Source: JAGNRR01 sp965230665
GTDB lineage: Bacteria > Bacteroidota > Bacteroidia > Chitinophagales > Chitinophagaceae
Direction of reading: 5' to 3'
Assembly (NCBI GenBank): GCA_965230665.1
Contig: CBDDLM010000004.1
Location: 992,001-1,056,000, forward strand
DNA length: 64,000 bases
Shown here piece by piece: positions 1 through 8,753 of the stretch; position 1 is the first letter of the stretch, and each line of letters begins with the position of its first letter. Position numbers and translations under genes: made by a program. The notes under the pieces were generated by a model. It worked only from the letters and a program-made list of their open reading frames with translations. It did not search any database and had not been told where the DNA came from.

Positions 1-891
1 TTCAATTCCTTTGAAGTTCATTTGAATATCAACATGTGTGTTGTCGCTAAAGCAAGAATGTTCATCTTCTTGATCTTGATTGGTTAAGGCAACAGCAATT
101 CGTTCACCAGCTAACTCACCTTTCGCCATAGCTCCAATACCTCTGAAAATGTTTGTCAATTTCTGATTTAGGTTCTGACTTTTTACAAAGTTGGTGCGGT
201 AAGCTCCTCCTACTTTCCACTCATTTACCAAGAAAGTCAGGTTCTCGATAAGTAAATCGGTTGCCACAGTAAGGTAAGTTGCACGACGAGCTTGATTGCT
301 GGCGGTTCCCCCCGAGGTCAAATAATCTGTATATGGACGTTGACCTGCACTACTCGCGCTGAGGTCCTGTCCCCAGAGTAAAAATTCGATGGCGTGATAA
401 CCCGTAGCTACATTTGTTTCTCCGCCATTTTCGTTCGCATCTAGTAAAACTTGTTTCGTAATCGTAGGAAAAGCTGTTGCATCATTGATAATTCCCGAAG
501 TTGCGTTTGTTGATACATAGTCGATGTACGCTTCATCCATTGGCCAAGCGTTAATTAAACCTTCAGGACCGTTATCATCATCTATGGGTCCTGCATAAAA
601 ACGATACGTCTCTGTTTGTCCATAGGGCATACGAGCTGCTTTCCAAGCTGCTTTACATTGGTCTAAACCTGCTTGTGAAGGATTTGCGACAAAAGCATTT
701 ATTTTAGTCTGTAATTCAATGGTCAGGTTTAATGCATCTTGGTAAGAAGCATGCACCATCGCGGCATAGTTCGTCAACACGTTTACTTTTTGTTGATCCG
801 AAATTGTTACTGGATCATCTGTTTTTTTTCTACAAGAGTTTAATGTAATCGCAAGTAATACTGCACTACATATAGTTACTAATTTTTTCAT
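1..891 (-). CDS. Imelysin-family (M75) lipoprotein, 3' end cut by window edge
   Basis: 297 codons are visible and the frame is open to the window edge. The start at 891 gives a lipoprotein signal with Cys20 after a short hydrophobic stretch, so the product should be membrane-anchored on the periplasmic or outer surface. The family's putative metal motif GxHxxE is intact as GYHAIE at residues 164-169. M75 proteins (EfeO, IrpA, ICMP) are linked to iron binding and uptake; real peptidase activity is doubtful. It lies 95 bp after a FecA-like receptor, but that gap holds its own paired-repeat promoter (918-982), so it can be transcribed separately from the rest of the cluster. The family call is firm; the ligand is inferred. 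Confidence 0.9.
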   Translation of the reverse strand, partial: MKKLVTICSAVLLAITLNSCRKKTDDPVTISDQQKVNVLTNYAAMVHASYQDALNLTIELQTKINAFVANPSQAGLDQCKAAWKAARMPYGQTETYRFYAGPIDDDNGPEGLINAWPMDEAYIDYVSTNATSGIINDATAFPTITKQVLLDANENGGETNVATGYHAIEFLLWGQDLSASSAGQRPYTDYLTSGGTASNQARRATYLTVATDLLIENLTFLVNEWKVGGAYRTNFVKSQNLNQKLTNIFRGIGAMAKGELAGERIAVALTNQDQEDEHSCFSDNTHVDIQMNFKGIE

Positions 892-917
892 CTTCTTATG
901 ATCATTTTATAAGTCTG

Positions 918-982
918 CAAAAATCATTCATCGCATTAAGCGACATTTATGCAATCAGGAATAACATTCAATAAATTGGGAA
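918..982 (-). promoter_or_regulatory. Paired direct-repeat promoter (site A) of the imelysin gene
   Basis: Read on the minus strand, TTCCCAATT (982-974) and TTCCTGATT (961-953) are direct repeats with starts 21 bp apart. After 27 bp comes GATTTTTG (925-918), a -7-like box (Bacteroidota consensus TAnnTTTG), 26 bp before the start codon at 891. The same layout occurs at five other promoters in this window. The lack of a good -33 element fits an activator-dependent promoter. Two 9-bp repeats about two helical turns apart resemble LytTR-type binding sites, but the regulator is unknown. Confidence 0.65.
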
Positions 983-986
983 AAAA

Positions 987-3401
987 TCAAAATGTTAGCC
1001 CTAAGGTGAGAAAGAAAAGTCTTGGGGAAGCAGGAATAATACCAGGCCCTGGGTAGGAAGGGGCTCTACGTGTAAAATACAATTCATTTAAAACATTGTT
1101 ACAGCTTCCTTCCAGACTAAAACGATCAGAAAACTTATAGGCCGCACTCAGATCAAATACCTTATACGCTGGAATAAGCCCTTCGATTGCAGAAGATGTA
1201 TACCGTGCATTTGTTGCATCGGAATAGTGTTCGGCAGTATAATTATACTGTATGCCAATCTTCCACCTATTCCTTTGAATTTTACTCCCTATGCGAACAA
1301 CTACTGGTGGTACCATCTCGACTAAATTCCCTTCAATCGTTTTATCCTTACTATTTACATAACGGGCGTCGATCAAGGAAATATTGGTATAGGTTGTCCA
1401 ATTAAATTTTTTCCATTTTAAGAGTTGATTCCAATTATACGCAATAAAAGACTCAATTCCCATGTTTCTTGAAGCACTCACATTTGTTCGAAAACGATAA
1501 TCCAGATATAAAGGAGGAACATTGGCTTGTAAAATCTGTCCAATTCGATTATTATAGTGAATATAAAACAAGGTAGTCTCCAACTTAAAGGCGCGATCAT
1601 CATCTATTTTCAATGTTAGGTCGGCTGTAAATCCTCTTTCATCCTGAATATTACTATCAATTACAAAGTTTGGATTTTGAACACGGAGATCTGAGAAATT
1701 AATCGCCCGATAATTCTGAGAAATATTAGCCAGAAGCTTTATCCGCTCATTTATAGTATATCGAGCTCCAAGACCAGCTATTGCAAACTGCCTCTGTCTG
1801 GTTATGTTCTCATCATTTCTAATATCAGCTATTAAATTACCGGCGAAGTCAAACGACCTTTCTCGGTAATATCCATCAGCCTGTGTATTAATATACTCGA
1901 AACGAAGTCCGGGAGTAATACTTAATCTTCCAAAACGGAAAATATGTTCTACAAATACGGCTACGTTTTTGTTTGGATATTTATATTCAAAATTTTCAGG
2001 ATAGTCTTCATTTATAAAAATAAAATTAGCATTGTCCCCATTATCGGCATCACCCTGTCGTGAAAAAGTATTCCCTTGATATACTCGTATGCCAGCAACA
2101 AGATCATTTCTATGTCCTTTAAATTTGTATTTTTTGTGTAGCCGAAGCTCTCCACCAATATTACGGAAGGTTCCATCGATCAATAGTCGATGCTGTCCAA
2201 AGTCGGTTACATTGATTCGATCCAAAATACCCAAACTTTTACGATTTGCTATCAAACCAAAGGTTCTTAAGTTCAATTTAAACGAAGAAGTAAACTTATA
2301 GGTTCCACTTACCGATAGTAGATTCCAATTCACAGAAAACCAATTTCTTGCTCTAACACTTTGACGTGGATCTTCTTTAAATAGCGCATCAGTTAATCCT
2401 CCAGCTTGCTGTGATAGGTAGTCTAGGTGGGTAAACTCTACATTAAACTTAGAGTAGTTTCCCTTATACGCTAAACGTGCAAAGTAATTATTGGCATCTA
2501 AACTACTATTCTCTCTCCAGCCCTTCCCTTTTCTTTTTTGATAAAATGTAAAGTATTGCCACCCTTTCTTTATTACCCCACTTAGTTCATTATAAGAACT
2601 GATATACTCATAGGAACCAATACTTTGCTTTCCTCTGTATTGAATCATTTTATCTTCAGCACCATCACGAAATTTAAAATTAACAGCTCCGCCAAATTGA
2701 GTTCCATATTGAAGTGCAGCTGCACCTCGGGTCACTTCAATCTCTTTAAGCGCATCAGCTGGAGGAGTATAATAACTCTCTGGGTATCCGAGTGCATCTG
2801 CGCTAATATCATATCCGTTCTGCCGCGTATTGAAATTACTTGTTCTGGACGGGTTTAATCCCCGACCGCCAATATCTAGTTGTAAACCAGCATAATCGCT
2901 CTCCCAAATATTTAAACCCGTAACAGTTCCATAAATTTGTCTAGGATTGTTAGCCGCCTTATTCGCAACTAAATTGTCCAGCAATACAATCTCGTTCTTT
3001 TTCCCTTCGAAAATCGCAAAATCATTCACACCGTTCTTCGAATGTCGATCGTTTAAGCTATCCTGTTTCTCTGTGATAACAAGTCGTCTTAACTTTTTTA
3101 CTCGTTTAAAATTCAGGTGTAAATCAAAGCGTTTCTTTACCGTATTAATTCTTACATCATAACGAATAGGTTTTGATCCATCTCGTTTTACTATTAAAAC
3201 ATATTGGCCAAACGGAATATTTTCTAATTCATAACGGGTATTAGGTTTTACCTTTTTCTCAATATTTGTACTTAAAATAGATAGAGTTATCGTTGTTTCA
3301 CGCGCATCACTTACGGATAAAGTACCGAACAAAGTTCCTGTTTGCGCCCAAGTCACTTGAACGAATACGCAGAACACAACAATGGCGACTATTTTTTTCA
3401 T
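987..3401 (-). CDS. TonB-dependent receptor, FecA-like, imelysin-linked
   Basis: Outer-membrane receptor of 804 residues. In order: a signal peptide (about 1-20), a carboxypeptidase-regulatory-like beta-sandwich (about 22-95) typical of Bacteroidota receptors, a plug domain (about 130-245, with an IGGRGLNPSR stretch and a VTRGAAALQYG end) and a 22-strand barrel finishing in LGLTF with the terminal Phe recognised by the BAM machinery. The plug resembles ferric-citrate receptors such as FecA. Its start overlaps the stop of the HTTM gene by 4 bp (ATGA), so the two are translationally coupled. With imelysins on both sides, an iron chelate is the likely substrate; which one cannot be read from sequence. 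Confidence 0.9.
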   Translation of the reverse strand: MKKIVAIVVFCVFVQVTWAQTGTLFGTLSVSDARETTITLSILSTNIEKKVKPNTRYELENIPFGQYVLIVKRDGSKPIRYDVRINTVKKRFDLHLNFKRVKKLRRLVITEKQDSLNDRHSKNGVNDFAIFEGKKNEIVLLDNLVANKAANNPRQIYGTVTGLNIWESDYAGLQLDIGGRGLNPSRTSNFNTRQNGYDISADALGYPESYYTPPADALKEIEVTRGAAALQYGTQFGGAVNFKFRDGAEDKMIQYRGKQSIGSYEYISSYNELSGVIKKGWQYFTFYQKRKGKGWRENSSLDANNYFARLAYKGNYSKFNVEFTHLDYLSQQAGGLTDALFKEDPRQSVRARNWFSVNWNLLSVSGTYKFTSSFKLNLRTFGLIANRKSLGILDRINVTDFGQHRLLIDGTFRNIGGELRLHKKYKFKGHRNDLVAGIRVYQGNTFSRQGDADNGDNANFIFINEDYPENFEYKYPNKNVAVFVEHIFRFGRLSITPGLRFEYINTQADGYYRERSFDFAGNLIADIRNDENITRQRQFAIAGLGARYTINERIKLLANISQNYRAINFSDLRVQNPNFVIDSNIQDERGFTADLTLKIDDDRAFKLETTLFYIHYNNRIGQILQANVPPLYLDYRFRTNVSASRNMGIESFIAYNWNQLLKWKKFNWTTYTNISLIDARYVNSKDKTIEGNLVEMVPPVVVRIGSKIQRNRWKIGIQYNYTAEHYSDATNARYTSSAIEGLIPAYKVFDLSAAYKFSDRFSLEGSCNNVLNELYFTRRAPSYPGPGIIPASPRLFFLTLGLTF

Positions 3402-4777
3402 TTAAAAGGATATGGCATAACCCAATCACGAGGTGCCCAGCTATCATTAATGGCAGCCAAATTTACGCTTGAATCTATGTATAGTTTGCTAGGATTACCG
3501 TTTAACGTAACATAAACTTCCGCTCTCACTTCCGGATCTTTCATTCCTTTCTTCGAATAATGGTCTTTTAAGAAGTGTGCGTATTGCAAAATAAAATCGG
3601 GCTGAATCGCAAGCTGTTTCTGCTGTTGTGCAGTTAAAAAATCATCATTAAATACTTCTCCTTTTCTGGTACTTCCTTTTTCGTTTACAAAGAAAATTGC
3701 ATGTCCAGCCTTTTCAATAAGCATAACTCGCCAACTAAATCGATAACCTTGTTCTTTCCAGAACAAGCTATCCTTATACAATAAGTATCTAAATGGAAAC
3801 AATAACTGAAACATAAAAAAAACTCCCAATAAAACGAGTAATGTTTTTTGTGTAAAGAGGGGCCAACGAAAACTCCTGAATCGCGTGTAGTATAAATGTA
3901 TCTGCTTGGGAATTCGAAGAAATCTTCTAAATCTACACTGTAAGTCGTAATGCCAACGTGGAGAGAAAAAAATTAGCGTCATACAGATCATTACAAATGG
4001 AAAGATTCCAATTGGAAATAGCCAGCGTGTTAATAAATGAAACACAACCACTAATGCAAATCCGATTAAACGTGTTCGTTTATATAATAACAACACCACT
4101 ATGAAAATATCGTATAACATACCTATCCAACTAAAGGCATAAGCCACCCACTCCTGCTGAAATAAGGGACCAAGTAAGAAGTAATCCCCTCTTGAAGGCA
4201 ACCAGATTTTAAGCGGCAAAGCCTCTAGTAACCAAGGAGTATTGATCTTTGCAATACCAGCGTAGACATACACTATAGCTAATTGTAGCTTGAGTATGAT
4301 GATCGTCCAACGCGGAACCCGATTTGAAAAGAGCTTAGGGTTAATGTAGGCATCTAACGAAAAAGATGCATGGGCAGGCACTATTGTCATGAGTAGTGCA
4401 AAAAGACTAATAAAGTAATAATGATTTAAATAATAGGTGGCGTCCCATAGTTGAATATAAGTGAAAAGTAAAAATGTTGCAAGGGCACTGCACCTATAAA
4501 ACAAACCGAGGGCCATAAATAGGGAAGCAATAATCAAAAAAATATGAAGCGTATAAACCCAAAACGCTCCAGGTATCTCTACCCATTCAAAACCATAGTA
4601 TTTAAAGTTAAAATCAGGGCAAACGAAATGCTCATTGACCCAACCGAGGGCTAAAAAACGAATCGTACTGAACGCAACTAAAAGACCAAAAAGAATTCGA
4701 ATACTAACAAGCGGCGCTATATGGCACGAGCCGATCCAAGGATTTTTTAATGACTTGGCAAGAGTTCTAATCGCCAT
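3398..4777 (-). CDS. HTTM-domain (vitamin-K-carboxylase-like) membrane protein
   Basis: 459 residues with many hydrophobic helices between about residues 22 and 330, then a soluble C-terminal part (about 335-459). The helix pattern and residues such as RWLFPIGIFPF match the HTTM family (horizontally transferred transmembrane domain, related to gamma-glutamyl carboxylase). Carboxylase activity is not shown for most bacterial members. It overlaps the upstream imelysin gene by 11 bp and the downstream receptor by 4 bp, so all three should be co-translated from one mRNA. The likely place is the inner membrane, perhaps handling iron or modifying a partner in the same uptake route; that role is inferred from the operon only. 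Confidence 0.85.
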   Translation of the reverse strand: MAIRTLAKSLKNPWIGSCHIAPLVSIRILFGLLVAFSTIRFLALGWVNEHFVCPDFNFKYYGFEWVEIPGAFWVYTLHIFLIIASLFMALGLFYRCSALATFLLFTYIQLWDATYYLNHYYFISLFALLMTIVPAHASFSLDAYINPKLFSNRVPRWTIIILKLQLAIVYVYAGIAKINTPWLLEALPLKIWLPSRGDYFLLGPLFQQEWVAYAFSWIGMLYDIFIVVLLLYKRTRLIGFALVVVFHLLTRWLFPIGIFPFVMICMTLIFFSPRWHYDLQCRFRRFLRIPKQIHLYYTRFRSFRWPLFTQKTLLVLLGVFFMFQLLFPFRYLLYKDSLFWKEQGYRFSWRVMLIEKAGHAIFFVNEKGSTRKGEVFNDDFLTAQQQKQLAIQPDFILQYAHFLKDHYSKKGMKDPEVRAEVYVTLNGNPSKLYIDSSVNLAAINDSWAPRDWVMPYPFK

Positions 4778-5900
4778 CCGCGTCCGTAAAAGTTATGGCA
4801 ATGCCAAGCAAGCTACTCATATCGCTCTTATAAAAACGAGTTTGCTTCTGTAATTCGGTATATAAATTATCTAACGAACTACTACTGGTATTGATTTGGT
4901 CATAAAGTGAAAGACTCTGATTAACTGCTGTCAACGCCTGTGCTATATTCGCCTGCTGGGCCTGAGTTCCATTGATTAAATCTTCGCCACCCGTTGCACT
5001 AGCCACATATTCTTTCCAACCTATGGCATCACTACCAGATCGAGCTTTTCCAAACCAATTATATTCTACCGATGTTACATTCTCTTTCAAAAAAGGCAAC
5101 GAATGTTGCGAAAAGAGGGCTTCCACTTTATCAGCTTCTATGCCTGTTTGACCAGCCTTTTTACCTAAAGGTATACCAAGTTTAAAATTTTTAATAGCTT
5201 CATATCCTCGTACGAACTCATTATAGAGTAAGGATACCGAGCTTCCTACAGCAGTTCCAGTATTATTGATAAATGCATCTCTATAGCCACTCTGCCATTG
5301 AGTAAGCACCTCATTCACCTGAGCTTGTACTTTATTCGCTAGGGCCTTTAAGTAATACATTCTATTTGGATCAACTTGAAACGATGTCACCACTTGTGAA
5401 GCAGGTTGTTGCATCCCAAAAATCAAGTATTCTACGGCGAGCAGACCACGCGTATCTCTATTAAAGTCTGAAAATGCTGTATCCAAGGTAGCCATCTTCG
5501 TTTGAACACCCATTGTATCAATAGGCCATGTTGCAATTTCCTCTATTAATCTCTTTTTTATGCCTTGCTCACCCGCAGGACCAAAATTATAGCCGTTAGC
5601 CCACATCCAATTTGTATAAAGTTCTTTCCATTTATTGCGGACACCTTCGAGGTTTGCTGTACTGTAATTTTGTTCAAAGGTTGTGATCGATGCTTGTAAA
5701 GAACTCAAGGAGTTCGACACAGCGGTATAAGAAGGTATGATTAAATTATCAGCATAATTAGTCAACATTGCTTGTTGGTCAAAGCTAGTATTCCCATCTG
5801 GATCCGTATCCTTTTTCTTACAAGCACTCATCAACATGGCAGTTGCTGCTCCTAAAGCCACTATCGTTACGAAAATATTTCTTTTACTTTTTTTAATCAT
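4767..5900 (-). CDS. Imelysin-like lipoprotein with altered GxHxxE motif
   Basis: 377 residues with a lipoprotein signal (MSAC, Cys27, followed by KKKD). The two-lobed helical M75/imelysin fold is suggested by the spacing of conserved blocks. At the position of the GxHxxE metal motif it reads GLLAVE (152-157), so the histidine is replaced by leucine while Gly and Glu remain. Imelysin-like proteins without the His are known, so this may be a non-metal or structural paralogue of the first imelysin. The start lies just after a terminator-like hairpin (5914-5955) that follows the DUF4856 gene; the stop overlaps the HTTM gene by 11 bp. Confidence 0.85.
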   Translation of the reverse strand: MIKKSKRNIFVTIVALGAATAMLMSACKKKDTDPDGNTSFDQQAMLTNYADNLIIPSYTAVSNSLSSLQASITTFEQNYSTANLEGVRNKWKELYTNWMWANGYNFGPAGEQGIKKRLIEEIATWPIDTMGVQTKMATLDTAFSDFNRDTRGLLAVEYLIFGMQQPASQVVTSFQVDPNRMYYLKALANKVQAQVNEVLTQWQSGYRDAFINNTGTAVGSSVSLLYNEFVRGYEAIKNFKLGIPLGKKAGQTGIEADKVEALFSQHSLPFLKENVTSVEYNWFGKARSGSDAIGWKEYVASATGGEDLINGTQAQQANIAQALTAVNQSLSLYDQINTSSSSLDNLYTELQKQTRFYKSDMSSLLGIAITFTDADGD

Positions 5901-5913
5901 ACCCTTTTCAAAT

Positions 5914-5955
5914 TTAAAAAAAAGCGAAACCGTCTATTAGAAAAAGGACGGTTTC
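5914..5955 (-). terminator. Hairpin plus T-run between DUF4856 gene and imelysin gene
   Basis: GAAACCGTC (5926-5934) pairs perfectly with GACGGTTTC (5947-5955), loop about 12 nt. On the minus strand the hairpin is followed by GC and eight T. It sits between the DUF4856 stop and the imelysin start at 5900, so it should end most transcripts after the first gene and lower expression of the rest. The plus strand also has a T-run (5961-5967). Confidence 0.75.
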
Positions 5956-5978
5956 TTATCTTTTTTTAACATAAAATC

Positions 5979-7115
5979 TTAACGTCCTTGTACAGAAACC
6001 CAATTATTCTTAAAGTCATCCATTTCAGTTGTAGAGAAACCGTAAATGGCCTTTAATTTATTCTGAGCAGTAGTTAATTGAGGAAGGTAGGTTGCTCCAT
6101 TGGTTACAAATTGATAAGCGCTACCTGGACCAGTACTAGGTGCCAACAGAAGTGTAATAATTTCGTCAACTTGTGCATCTGTAATAATACGAGCACTGGC
6201 TGGAACGGCTTTTAGTCCGTGAATAAACCCTATCGCCTCACCTAAGTCGTGCAATGCTCCTGCTTTATCAGCATTTGTAGGATTCGTAGCAGATAGCTTC
6301 GACAATGCTCCATAACAGTAATTAATGTTCGTAGCGGCCATTGACTTTTCTATATTGCTCCGAATAGCTGCAATTGCAGCATTTTGTTCTGTTTTGTATT
6401 CGTCACCAGCGGCCACTGCTGCTTTTAGCTTTAGAAAACCATTTTTAATATTGGTGTAGAACCCGTTTCCATCGTTTTTATCTCTTCTACTGACATACTT
6501 CAGAACATACTTGTCAGGTGAATTAACATTACTTGTATACGAATTAGGAAAACTAGGGTTCCCACCAATAACGGCTAACATTTTGTCAATACTAGCCTCG
6601 GTTATTGTCCCGTTTGAGACATTAATTAAGTGATTAAAGAGTGCAGCCAAATAAAGCCCTTTCTCAATTTCTTGAATATTTTCTTTTCCTTTTGCATTTA
6701 AAAGACGTCCTCCAAAGACACCTCCAACTGTTGCCGAAGCTCCATTTGTTGGGTCATACGTGTTCTGGCTGCTGGCAACCATAATATCAAACCAAGTATT
6801 CTCTATCAAATTTGCATAATAAGATCCAGCTACTGTTTTTAAACTTGGGTTTCCGTTTCCACTAAAAAAATAATTCAATGAGTCCTTGTTCAATTTAAAG
6901 GACGCATCTTGGGCTTTTTTCATATAAGTTGTTAGTGATCCCAGTTGGCCTGCAACATCTAGCTCAACAGACGCGTTTGTCGAAAAGCTAGGTGATGAAT
7001 AGGTACTTGGTATACTTAAAGGAGATTTTGTATCTCCGCCAACAACGGTTTTATCCTTCTTACAACTCGAAATAGCGACTACGGCTATTAATAATACGAT
7101 TTTAACTGTTTTCAT
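5979..7115 (-). CDS. DUF4856 lipoprotein, first gene of the iron cluster
   Basis: 378 residues from the ATG at 7115, chosen because it gives a clean lipoprotein signal (SSC, Cys18, then KKDK); an upstream in-frame start would add 17 residues with no signal logic. The mature protein starts with a Ser/Thr-rich linker and continues as a helical domain that I recognise as DUF4856, a family seen beside imelysin genes in Bacteroidota. It is first in the cluster, directly behind a paired-repeat promoter (7137-7202), and is followed by a terminator-like hairpin, so it is probably made in excess over the receptor genes. A surface or periplasmic role in iron binding is inferred. Confidence 0.8.
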   Translation of the reverse strand: MKTVKIVLLIAVVAISSCKKDKTVVGGDTKSPLSIPSTYSSPSFSTNASVELDVAGQLGSLTTYMKKAQDASFKLNKDSLNYFFSGNGNPSLKTVAGSYYANLIENTWFDIMVASSQNTYDPTNGASATVGGVFGGRLLNAKGKENIQEIEKGLYLAALFNHLINVSNGTITEASIDKMLAVIGGNPSFPNSYTSNVNSPDKYVLKYVSRRDKNDGNGFYTNIKNGFLKLKAAVAAGDEYKTEQNAAIAAIRSNIEKSMAATNINYCYGALSKLSATNPTNADKAGALHDLGEAIGFIHGLKAVPASARIITDAQVDEIITLLLAPSTGPGSAYQFVTNGATYLPQLTTAQNKLKAIYGFSTTEMDDFKNNWVSVQGR

Positions 7116-7136
7116 TTCTATACGTTTATTGCCGAG

Positions 7137-7202
7137 CAAAAATGCTAATTGCACCTCGTGTAGCATTTACGAAATCGGGAAAAAGGATATCGAAAAAGGG
7201 AA
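7137..7202 (-). promoter_or_regulatory. Paired direct-repeat promoter (site B) of the iron cluster
   Basis: Minus-strand repeats TTCCCTTTT (7202-7194) and TTCCCGATT (7181-7173) start 21 bp apart; 28 bp further is CATTTTTG (7144-7137), a -7-like box 21 bp before the start at 7115. It is back to back with site E, which drives the opposite strand from the same intergenic region, so one regulator could switch both directions. Confidence 0.7.
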
Positions 7203-7224
7203 AATGACGGCTATATGACAAGAA

Positions 7225-7289
7225 TTCCCTAATCAATTAATCATATTCCCGTTTTAATGAATTAAGAGACTTTGATCTCAATAATTTTA
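7225..7289 (+). promoter_or_regulatory. Paired direct-repeat promoter (site E) of the DUF6607 gene
   Basis: Plus-strand repeats TTCCCTAAT (7225-7233) and TTCCCGTTT (7246-7254) start 21 bp apart. After 27 bp comes TAATTTTA (7282-7289), a -7-like box 18 bp before the ATG at 7308. The box and its next two bases (TAATTTTACA) are identical to those of site F at 14864-14873. Confidence 0.65.
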
Positions 7290-7307
7290 CACAAAAATGA
7301 CAATACT

Positions 7308-8210
7308 ATGTTTAAATCAATATTTATAGCTCTTGCCTATGTACTCGTTTCAATAACAAGTGTAGCACAGGGTAATAAAAATCAGGATATAAAAGCCATT
7401 AAAAGTATGTGTGGCTGTTTTGAAGTTGGATTCAACTTTTCTGAAACATTTTCGTTCAGTAAGGATTCTTTGTACAAGCCTTCCAAAGCGAAACGAACGA
7501 AAGCCCTTGAGTGGGTCGTGCTTGCAGAAGAAACAGAAAATAAACTTGCCTTGCAACACATACTCCTAGCTGGAAAAAACCAAGACTATATCGTGAAGCA
7601 TTGGCGTCAGGACTGGCTTTACGAAAACACCAACCTATACTACTACTACGCAAATAACCGTTGGACTTATAAAAGACTTACAATAGATGATGTTGCCGGA
7701 CAATGGACACAAAAAGTATTTCAAGTTGATGATGGGCCAAGGTATGAAGGCTCCGCTAGTTGGGTGCACGTTGACGGGAGAAGCTATTGGGAAAATACAA
7801 CTGATGCTCCCTTACCAAGAAGAGAGTATACAATACGAGATGATTACAATGTAACCAAAAGGAGAAATCGTCATGAAATTACACCAACAGGTTGGCTTCA
7901 CGATCAGGACAATGATAAAATCATAAGATCAAATGCCGGTGATCAGTTGCTTGCACAGGAAAAAGGGCTAAACACGTATACCAAGGTTGACGACAAACGT
8001 TGCTTGAAAGCACAACAATATTGGTCAAAACATAAAGACTATTGGAAGAAAGTTAGAACAAGTTGGGATGTAGTTTATAACGCTCACAAAAGTTTTGAAA
8101 TCGCTGAAAAAATAGAAGGAAAACCTTTGTTCAGACATTTATATACACCAGATGAAACGGCTACCGAACAGACATTAAGAAAGGCTATTCTTACATATAT
8201 TAGAAACTAA
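7308..8210 (+). CDS. DUF6607-family secreted protein
   Basis: 300 residues from the ATG at 7308. An in-frame TTG at 7272 is less likely because it lies upstream of the predicted transcription start. A signal peptide (about 1-21, ending SVAQ) is followed by the family-like block CGCFEVGFNFSETFSF. The rest is rich in Trp and Tyr (about 15 Trp), as in periplasmic beta-sandwich or lipocalin-like proteins. I recognise it as DUF6607; no biochemical function is known to me. It is followed after 10 bp by a DoxX-like membrane protein, so the two form an operon. Its promoter carries the same repeats as the iron cluster opposite, suggesting iron- or heme-linked expression. Confidence 0.75.
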   Translation: MFKSIFIALAYVLVSITSVAQGNKNQDIKAIKSMCGCFEVGFNFSETFSFSKDSLYKPSKAKRTKALEWVVLAEETENKLALQHILLAGKNQDYIVKHWRQDWLYENTNLYYYYANNRWTYKRLTIDDVAGQWTQKVFQVDDGPRYEGSASWVHVDGRSYWENTTDAPLPRREYTIRDDYNVTKRRNRHEITPTGWLHDQDNDKIIRSNAGDQLLAQEKGLNTYTKVDDKRCLKAQQYWSKHKDYWKKVRTSWDVVYNAHKSFEIAEKIEGKPLFRHLYTPDETATEQTLRKAILTYIRN

Positions 8211-8220
8211 AATAAGCAAT

Positions 8221-8691
8221 ATGAGATCTAGTAAAATTTTCAATGTCTTGGTACTTATATTGGCTACTTTTCTGGGAGGTTATATGATCTATGGTGGGGT
8301 TTGTAAATTTCTGGTTGATTCAATAACTGCAGCTGAAGTCTTAGAAAAGGCGAATCGATTTAGTGATCCTGAACAAGAACATATTCTCCAAAAGGTTCTT
8401 TACATAAGTGGCAGTCAACAGACTGGATATTTTTGGCAAGTGCTCGGTATTTGTGAATTGCTTTTTGGTGCACTTATCATCATTCCTAGAACACGTTTAA
8501 TTGGTGCTATCTTATTGCTCCCAATTACTTTACATATTCTACTCTTTCACCTTGTGTTAGAACCAGATGAATTAGGTGGCCTAGTACTTTCGCTCCTCTT
8601 ACTCGGTATAAACATTTACTTGGTTCTTAGAGAATATGAAAATATTCGGCATCTTCTTTTGAAAAAAGCACCCATTCGAGAAGCAACTTAG
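8221..8691 (+). CDS. DoxX-like four-helix membrane protein
   Basis: 156 residues with four hydrophobic segments (about 8-27, 66-88, 95-112, 117-136) and an early GGVCKF motif after the first helix. Length and layout fit the DoxX/SURF4-like group of small inner-membrane proteins. Biochemical roles in this group are mostly unclear (some are linked to redox stress). It is second in a two-gene operon after the DUF6607 gene, 10 bp downstream, and is followed by a strong terminator at 8722. The function is not assignable from sequence. Confidence 0.65.
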   Translation: MRSSKIFNVLVLILATFLGGYMIYGGVCKFLVDSITAAEVLEKANRFSDPEQEHILQKVLYISGSQQTGYFWQVLGICELLFGALIIIPRTRLIGAILLLPITLHILLFHLVLEPDELGGLVLSLLLLGINIYLVLREYENIRHLLLKKAPIREAT

Positions 8692-8721
8692 ACTATATAC
8701 TATAGGCACATTTTTATATGC

Positions 8722-8753
8722 AGTCCGCTCTTTTCAAGAGTGGACTTTTTTTA
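8722..8753. terminator. Bidirectional intrinsic terminator
   Basis: AGTCCGCTCTT (8722-8732) pairs with AAGAGTGGACT (8736-8746), an 11-bp stem with one G-T pair and loop TTC, followed by seven T. It ends the DUF6607/DoxX operon. The T-run contains the stop codon of the convergent methyltransferase gene, whose transcript reads the stem from the other side. Confidence 0.85.

Noticed and set aside
7272..7307. Longer TTG start for the DUF6607 protein
   Set aside because: It would precede or overlap the predicted -7 box (7282-7289) and places residues ahead of a normal signal peptide.
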